Shown here one piece after another: positions 1 through 3,486 of a DNA stretch of 5,387 nucleotides. The stretch lies in NCBI GenBank assembly GCA_016202725.1, contig JACQOD010000037.1, forward strand, positions 1-5,387, written 5' to 3'. The first letter of the stretch is position 1, and the number at the start of each line of letters is the position of its first letter. Position numbers and translations under genes: made by a program. Source of the DNA: Candidatus Aenigmatarchaeota archaeon (GTDB taxonomy: Archaea; Aenigmatarchaeota; Aenigmatarchaeia; QMZP01). The notes under the pieces were generated by a model that did not search any database, was not told the origin of the DNA, and saw only the letters and a program-made list of their open reading frames with translations.

Positions 1-103
1 CAGCCGGAGGATGCATTGCCACCCTGCGCATATTCCCCAACGGCAATGCCCTGCCGGCAGGAGCACTGGACGCGCAACTGATAGCCAACTACCCAAAGGC
101 GCG

Positions 104-218
104 AATTCCCCCGGCTTCAGCTGGGGATGAGCGCGAACCAACGAACCAATTTAAAGGCTTAATTTCACCGGCCTGCGACCGGGGGATGAGCGCCCACCAA
201 CTCACCAATGCAAACGTT
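104..218. repeat. Two diverged tandem copies of a ~59-bp hairpin unit (possible IS200/IS605 end remnant)
   Basis: Copy 1 starts at 104 and copy 2 at 161, offset by 57-59 bp with one indel in the loop. Both share AATT, three variable bases, CCGGC, a 6-7 nt loop, (C/T)GGGGATGAGCGC, then ACCAAC and ACCAAT. Copy 1 folds into a 7-bp stem (109-115 with 120-126, one G-T pair) around a TTCA loop. Copy 2 has a weaker stem (168-171 with 179-182) plus outer pairs. A C-rich/G-rich stem around a short loop followed by GATGAG resembles the right ends of archaeal and bacterial IS200/IS605 (TnpB) elements. That identification is from memory of the pattern; the repetition itself is directly visible. Confidence 0.5.
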
Positions 219-264
219 GGCGGATGCGGGCGTGGGGGGCATCGGCGCTCCTGCGAAATGGTCC

Positions 265-291
265 GGGGCAGGGACAAGGGCCCTGCTCCCC
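265..291 (-). terminator. Hairpin just past the thrC stop, possible 3'-end structure
   Basis: GGGGCAGGG (265-273) can pair with CCCTGCTCCCC (281-291), with a two-base bulge and a 7-nt loop. It begins 9 nt downstream of the thrC TGA in the transcribed direction. No T-tract follows on the minus strand, so it lacks the usual signature of an archaeal intrinsic terminator. It may instead stabilise or delimit the thrC mRNA 3' end. Confidence 0.3.
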
Positions 292-299
292 ACAGGCTT

Positions 300-1421
300 T
301 CACTGCCGCCTGGCCGCGGGGAAGGGGTCTTTGAGGCCGTGGCCGGTCACGAGGCAGGCGACCCTGCTCCCTTGCGGCAGGCGGTCGTGGATCTTCAGCA
401 GGCCCGCCAGGCCGGCCGCGCCGGCAGGTTCGGCGAACAATCCCTCCCTGCGGAGGAGGAGGTCGCGGGCGCGCAGGATCTCCCGGTCGGTCACGGTGAC
501 GGCGAATCCCCTGCTTTCCTCGACGGCCTGCCGGGCGAGGAGGCCGTCCAGCGGAAAGTCCACCTCAATTGCCAGGGCGACCGTCCGGGCATGCGCGAGG
601 CGGTGGAGGGTGTGGTGCTTGAGAAGGGCATCCGCCACCGTGGAGCTGCCGGCGGCCTGGACCGCGATGAGGCGGGGAAGCCTGCGGAGCAGGCCAAGAT
701 CGCGGAATTCGCGGAACGCCTTCCAGACAGCGGCCATGAGCACGCCATTCCCTACCGGCACGATGACCCATGCTGGCTGGAGCTGCTCGGCAAGCTCATA
801 CCCCACGGATTTCGTCCCCTCCCGGCGGTAGAGGTAGTCGCCCAGCAGGAAGGAGCGGGGGGAGCGGGCTTCCGCCAGGGCGGCTGCCCTGGTGTACCCT
901 CCCCGGACGCGGACCAGCTTCGCACCGGCTGCCTGGATCTGGCGGAGCTTGGTCACCCGCGCGTCGGCGGGCACGTAGACCGTGCAGTGGAGGCCAGCGA
1001 CGGCCGCATACGCTGCTACGGAAGCCCCCATGTTGCCGGTTGATGCGCAGACCACGCGCTGCGCACGGGCTTCCACGGCCGCTCCCACCTCCACGGCGGA
1101 ACCGCGGTCCTTGAAGGAGGCGGTGGGGTTCGCGCTTTCGTTCTTGAAGAAGAGGCTGAGCCCCAGCTCCTTCCCCATGTTCCTGCCGGGCAGCAGGGGC
1201 GTGCAGCCCTCGCCCAGGGTCACGAGGGAATGCACGGGGAAGAAGTCCCTGTAGCGGTCGTGGGTCCACGCCCGCCCGCGCAGGGGGCTGGCGCGCAGGC
1301 GCTTGCGGATGCCGCGGTAATCGAACTGGATCTCGAGATTGCCCAGGCAGGCGCAGCGCCAGCGCGGGGCGAGCGGATAGGAACGCCCGCAGGCCGGGCA
1401 CCGGATCCCGCTCGCGAACAT
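300..1421 (-). CDS. thrC: Threonine synthase, PLP-dependent (ThrC)
   Basis: Converts O-phospho-L-homoserine to L-threonine plus phosphate, the last step of threonine synthesis, in the cytoplasm. From the chosen ATG (1419-1421) the protein is 373 aa, close to the usual archaeal length. An N-terminal zinc-ribbon-like motif (CPAC at 8-11, CAC at 23-25) is followed by the fold-type II PLP enzyme: GEGCTPL near 70, NPTASFKDRG with the Schiff-base lysine at 104, STGNMGAS near 127-134, PVGNG near 222-226, EGLFAEPAGAA near 327-337 and GHGLKDP near 360-366. An in-frame ATG 11 codons upstream (1452-1454) exists, but those codons run through the TATA element of the divergent gene and the ribbon would then sit unusually far in, so the downstream ATG is preferred. 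Two segments differ from typical ThrC: GNGVLM where GNAGN is usual, and AIEVDFP where AIRIGNP is usual. A relative with altered substrate preference is therefore possible. The gene looks monocistronic and no other threonine-pathway gene is visible. Confidence 0.9.
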   Translation of the reverse strand: MFASGIRCPACGRSYPLAPRWRCACLGNLEIQFDYRGIRKRLRASPLRGRAWTHDRYRDFFPVHSLVTLGEGCTPLLPGRNMGKELGLSLFFKNESANPTASFKDRGSAVEVGAAVEARAQRVVCASTGNMGASVAAYAAVAGLHCTVYVPADARVTKLRQIQAAGAKLVRVRGGYTRAAALAEARSPRSFLLGDYLYRREGTKSVGYELAEQLQPAWVIVPVGNGVLMAAVWKAFREFRDLGLLRRLPRLIAVQAAGSSTVADALLKHHTLHRLAHARTVALAIEVDFPLDGLLARQAVEESRGFAVTVTDREILRARDLLLRREGLFAEPAGAAGLAGLLKIHDRLPQGSRVACLVTGHGLKDPFPAARRQ

Positions 1422-1430
1422 GTATAAATA
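1421..1430 (+). promoter_or_regulatory. TATA box for the 1453 membrane-protein gene
   Basis: TGTATAAATA is centred about 26-27 bp before the ATG at 1453, the usual archaeal TATA-to-start distance. Transcription would therefore begin at or within a base or two of the A of ATG, giving a leaderless mRNA. This agrees with the absence of a Shine-Dalgarno sequence. The box directly abuts the thrC start codon. Confidence 0.7.
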
Positions 1431-1441
1431 TTGACCGTCGC

Positions 1442-1450
1442 AATAGAATA
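1442..1450 (-). promoter_or_regulatory. Weak TATA-like element for thrC
   Basis: On the minus strand this reads TATTCTATT, centred about 25 bp upstream of the preferred thrC ATG, which would also give a leaderless transcript. It matches the consensus less well than the opposite-strand box and has no clear BRE, so it is tentative. Confidence 0.35.
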
Positions 1451-1452
1451 CC

Positions 1453-2298
1453 ATGGCCGAGCCGCTGCTGACGACCCTTCCCGCGCTTTTCCAAAATCTT
1501 CCGCAGCTGTTCTTGCTGGCGGATGCGGTGTTCTACGTGGCTACGGTCCTGTTCTTCGGCTCCATTGCCGTCGCCGGCTACCGGGGCTACCTGGGGCTCC
1601 TTCCCCGCCAGGGGGTGCGCATTCTCCTCGGGCTGCTCGCGGTCATGGGCGGGATTTCCCTCCGCGGTTTCTTCGCTCCTTTCGGGGAGGGGATCTACGG
1701 GCTCTTTAACGCCGATCTGCTGGTGGCGTCGCTGGTGTCGTCCCTCCTGCTGCTGGGAGGGATGTACCTCCTCACCTTCCGCCTGCTGAATGCGGCCGCC
1801 ATAGAGCGGCGGATCCACCAGCTGGAGCAGCGGCTGCAGCGGGCGAAGAAGGTCCCCGAGCGCCTGCGGGGCTGGAGGGACCCGGTGAAGGTGGGCGGCG
1901 CCCTGGTGTTGGTGGGGATGGTGGTGGTGGTTGTGGCGGGATTCCGGGAATTCCCCAGCATGAACGAGCGGCTGCTGGACACGCTTGGCCTGACCCCGGA
2001 GCAGTTCCAGAACATCGCGAATCAGCTGGGGGACCTCGAGCAACGGCAGGGAGATCTCCCCCCGGGCTGCGCGCCCATGCTGTCCATCCTGCAGACCACC
2101 GGCCCGGACATCGGCCGCCTCCCGAGGGCTGATGCGGCCCTGGCCGCCGTCCTCGAGCAGGGCGCAGGCGTGGCCTTCGACCCGGTCTACCAGGCTGACC
2201 ACGCGGGGGTCACGTACGCCATAGGGGCAGCGTCAGGGCAGCTGTGCCACGCGACCAGGACGCAGTTCTGCGGCTGCTTCTCCACGGCTGGCTTGTGA
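1453..2298 (+). CDS. Four-helix membrane protein of unknown function with Cys-containing C-terminal tail
   Basis: I do not recognise a family for this 281-aa protein. Four hydrophobic segments are visible at about residues 22-42, 54-71, 87-109 and 147-163. The loop after helix 1 (YRGYLGLLPRQGVR) and the long segment after helix 3 (116-145) are rich in Arg/Lys, while the helix 2-3 loop has no positive charge. The positive-inside rule then gives both termini outside. Residues 116-132 (IERRIHQLEQRLQRAKK) look like a short amphipathic or coiled-coil helix at the cytoplasmic face. The roughly 118-residue tail after helix 4 carries four cysteines (206, 265, 273, 275) including a CGC motif and CH at 265-266, suggesting disulfides or metal binding. 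The ATG is chosen because a TATA box sits about 26 bp upstream. The gene is divergent from thrC, whose alternative upstream ATG would overlap this start codon within a CCATGG palindrome. Confidence 0.85.
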   Translation: MAEPLLTTLPALFQNLPQLFLLADAVFYVATVLFFGSIAVAGYRGYLGLLPRQGVRILLGLLAVMGGISLRGFFAPFGEGIYGLFNADLLVASLVSSLLLLGGMYLLTFRLLNAAAIERRIHQLEQRLQRAKKVPERLRGWRDPVKVGGALVLVGMVVVVVAGFREFPSMNERLLDTLGLTPEQFQNIANQLGDLEQRQGDLPPGCAPMLSILQTTGPDIGRLPRADAALAAVLEQGAGVAFDPVYQADHAGVTYAIGAASGQLCHATRTQFCGCFSTAGL

Positions 2299-2340
2299 TG
2301 GCCGGATCCTGCCCTCCAGAAATCCGCTACCCCAGAGCCC

Positions 2341-2354
2341 CAAACCTTTATATA
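2341..2354 (+). promoter_or_regulatory. Strong archaeal BRE/TATA promoter upstream of the acidic mini-ORF
   Basis: CAAACC (BRE-like) is followed directly by TTTATATA (2347-2354), one of the best archaeal promoter matches in the window and conspicuous in GC-rich DNA. The expected transcription start is about 2375-2378. That gives a 20-25 nt leader with room for the ribosome binding site at 2384-2391. Confidence 0.75.
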
Positions 2355-2383
2355 GTTGTGCCCGCCATTACATTACAGCTTCA

Positions 2384-2391
2384 GAGGAGGT
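2384..2391 (+). promoter_or_regulatory. Shine-Dalgarno sequence for the acidic mini-ORF
   Basis: GAGGAGGTG runs from 2384 (to 2392 counting the last G) and is a near-perfect complement to the 3' end of 16S rRNA. It lies 5-6 nt before the ATG at 2398. Its strength decides the reading frame, favouring the 23-codon ORF over the overlapping GTG frame starting inside the SD at 2390. Confidence 0.7.
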
Positions 2392-2397
2392 GTCTCC

Positions 2398-2469
2398 ATG
2401 CGACTCGCGTGGGAGGAAGAAGAGGAAGAGGAGCAGGACGACGAAGAGGATGAGCCTGAGGAAGAGTAA
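2398..2469 (+). CDS. 23-residue highly acidic microprotein
   Basis: After MRLAW, nearly every residue is Glu or Asp: seven Glu, then QDDEEDEPEEE, so 16 of 23 residues are acidic and only one (Arg2) is basic. I know of no function. The case that it is expressed rests on context: a strong BRE/TATA at 2341-2354, a near-perfect SD at the right spacing, an ATG, a TAA stop, and an oligo-T terminator tract starting 11 nt after the stop, all in a 150-bp gap where nothing else needs a promoter. A very acidic peptide could act as a nucleic-acid mimic, a metal or Ca2+ binder, or a partner for a basic protein, but that is speculation. The locus could instead produce a small RNA of about 110-120 nt. Confidence 0.55.
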   Translation: MRLAWEEEEEEEQDDEEDEPEEE

Positions 2470-2480
2470 TCCCGCTTCTG

Positions 2481-2494
2481 TTTTTTCATTTTTT
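2481..2494 (+). terminator. Double T6 tract, archaeal intrinsic terminator for the mini-ORF
   Basis: Two runs of six T (2481-2486 and 2489-2494) are separated by CA on the coding strand, starting 11 nt after the mini-ORF TAA. Oligo-T on the non-template strand without a hairpin is the usual archaeal intrinsic termination signal. The tract overlaps the last codons of the convergent nucleotidyltransferase gene, where it encodes the terminal Asn-Lys-Lys and stop. Confidence 0.6.
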
Positions 2495-2881
2495 GTTGAT
2501 GATGCTCCTGGTGCTGTAGGTTCCGTAGCGCCTTATCCGGACGACCCGGATGGGAGCGAGGCGGCGCACCATGGCCGCATCCATGGGCTGGTCATACCCG
2601 AGGGCAATGATATCGGGCCGGCAGCGTCGCACCATAGCCAGGATGTCATCCGCCTTCCTGAGGGGCCTGCCGATGACGGCCCGGTCAACCCACCGGACGC
2701 CAGCCACCATGCCCCTCCTCTCCTTCGCGGGGAAGATGACCCGCCGGCCCTGGCGGCGGATGGTTTCATCGTGGGCCACAATGACCGTGAGACTGTCCCC
2801 GAGCCGCCTGGCCTGGCGGAGGAAATAGAGGTGGCCGGGATGGAGGATATTGAACCTTCCGCCGCACAGCACCTTCTTCAT
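2486..2881 (-). CDS. ribL: Cytidylyltransferase-fold enzyme, probable archaeal FAD synthetase (RibL-like)
   Basis: The protein is 131 aa from the chosen ATG (2879-2881). It has the HxGH nucleotidyltransferase signature (RFNILHPGH, His14 and His17), an AHDET loop near 36-40, KERRGMV near 53-59, a GYDQ motif at 95-98, and a C-terminal STRSI at 123-127 corresponding to the ISTT(K/R)-type triphosphate-binding motif. PDIIALGYDQ and the STR-II ending resemble archaeal RibL, which adenylylates FMN to FAD in the cytoplasm. Glycerol-phosphate or sugar-linked cytidylyltransferases (TagD-like) share the fold and cannot be excluded. It is somewhat shorter than RibL, with loss between GYDQ and the C-terminal motif. 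An ATG 7 codons upstream would overlap the preceding gene by 17 bp, and the chosen start leaves a 4-bp gap and places the first strand directly at the N-terminus. It is probably the last gene of the surface-protein operon. Confidence 0.8.
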   Translation of the reverse strand: MKKVLCGGRFNILHPGHLYFLRQARRLGDSLTVIVAHDETIRRQGRRVIFPAKERRGMVAGVRWVDRAVIGRPLRKADDILAMVRRCRPDIIALGYDQPMDAAMVRRLAPIRVVRIRRYGTYSTRSIINKK

Positions 2882-2885
2882 GCAA

Positions 2886-3479
2886 CTACCCCACGGTCTC
2901 ATTCACGATGACCACTTTCCTGCCATCGGTCTTATTGCTTTCTATCGTGACCTGATGCACCCCCTGGCGGAAGACGAGGGTTCCCTGCAGGTCAATATCG
3001 GCATAGGTGAGCAGCAGCTCCAGCGGATTCCGGCCGCCGAGCGCGTAGGCAAAGGACGGCGACGCGTCCGCCAGGAACGAGCCGCCCTCGATGCCGCGCA
3101 TGCGGTTCAGGACGACGCGGTGGTCGCCCTTCGTGAAGGACAGAAAGACCTGGCTTCGGGAGAGGTTCTGGTGCGCCGTGAGGAAGTGGTGCGTGCTGTT
3201 CCTCGTCACCCGCAGGGCGAGGGGATCGTGCCGGGAGAACACGAGCGCATGGAGGAGGCCCGACCGCGAGGACGTCAGGAAGAATTCGCCCGGGGAGGCG
3301 TAGGTTGCCGTGGGCAAGTCCGCCGCCGCCACTTCTCCCACACCCGGAATGTAGACGGTCCCCGCGGTCGTATTCAGGCGGAGCGTCACCTGCAGCGACC
3401 GGGGGGTCTGCGCAGCCACGACCGGCAGGAGCAGCGCAGCCATCCCGATGATCACCAGGGCGTTCACGACGGCGGGCAT
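2886..3479 (-). CDS. Small secreted protein, stand-alone copy of the neighbour's C-terminal domain
   Basis: From the ATG at 3477-3479 the protein is 197 aa. Residues 4-22 form a hydrophobic signal-peptide core ending in VVAAQ (likely cleavage near 22-24), with no basic residue ahead of it. The mature part (about 28-197) aligns without gaps to the C-terminal domain of the upstream large protein: 56 of 103 residues identical by hand count from LRLN to EGGSF, sharing IPGVGE, ATYA, FFL, ALVF, THHFLT and IEGG. The similarity continues more weakly to the end (DIDLQGT versus VDIQGT). It has five N-X-S/T sequons. I do not recognise the domain family. An ATG 14 codons upstream would overlap the preceding gene by 35 bp, whereas the chosen start leaves a 7-bp gap and begins at the signal peptide. 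It is probably co-transcribed with its flanking genes and acts outside the cell, perhaps as a partner or subunit of the large protein. Confidence 0.85.
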   Translation of the reverse strand: MPAVVNALVIIGMAALLLPVVAAQTPRSLQVTLRLNTTAGTVYIPGVGEVAAADLPTATYASPGEFFLTSSRSGLLHALVFSRHDPLALRVTRNSTHHFLTAHQNLSRSQVFLSFTKGDHRVVLNRMRGIEGGSFLADASPSFAYALGGRNPLELLLTYADIDLQGTLVFRQGVHQVTIESNKTDGRKVVIVNETVG

Positions 3480-3486
3480 AGGATAC

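Larger units (their letters stand above)
1..299. other. Non-coding stretch downstream of thrC
   Basis: I see no convincing gene here. One plus-strand frame is open from position 3 onward and continues antisense through thrC, but it has no family signature and its later part is clearly the shadow of thrC. Its first portion reads through the repeat at 104-126 as ARIPPASAG, which resembles how TnpB reading frames run into their right-end hairpin, so a decayed transposon tail at the left edge is possible but unproven. The supportable contents are the tandem hairpin repeat (104-218) and the hairpin at 265-291, listed separately. Confidence 0.5.

Noticed and set aside
186..1043. 285-codon open plus-strand frame antisense to thrC
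   Set aside because: It has Arg/Gly/Ala/Pro-rich composition without any family signature, and the opposite strand carries every threonine synthase motif. Long shadow frames are expected in GC-rich coding DNA.
1422..1454. Upstream thrC start giving an 11-residue N-terminal extension
   Set aside because: The extension reads through the TATA element of the divergent gene and overlaps its start codon. Archaeal ThrC proteins usually begin only a few residues before the first ribbon cysteine. It remains a possible alternative.
796..2202. 468-codon minus-strand frame spanning parts of thrC and the membrane-protein gene
   Set aside because: It is His/Gln/Pro/Arg-rich low-complexity translation crossing a promoter region and two well-supported genes in other frames, so it is a shadow.
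2494..2510. TTGATGATGC resembling a C/D-box sRNA C box
   Set aside because: It lies within the conserved end of the nucleotidyltransferase gene and no D box (CTGA) with suitable spacing or terminal stem was found.
2390..2911. GTG-started plus-strand frame overlapping the acidic mini-ORF and antisense to the nucleotidyltransferase
   Set aside because: Its start lies inside the Shine-Dalgarno sequence, it runs through the T6 terminator, and most of it is antisense to a gene with clear HxGH motifs.
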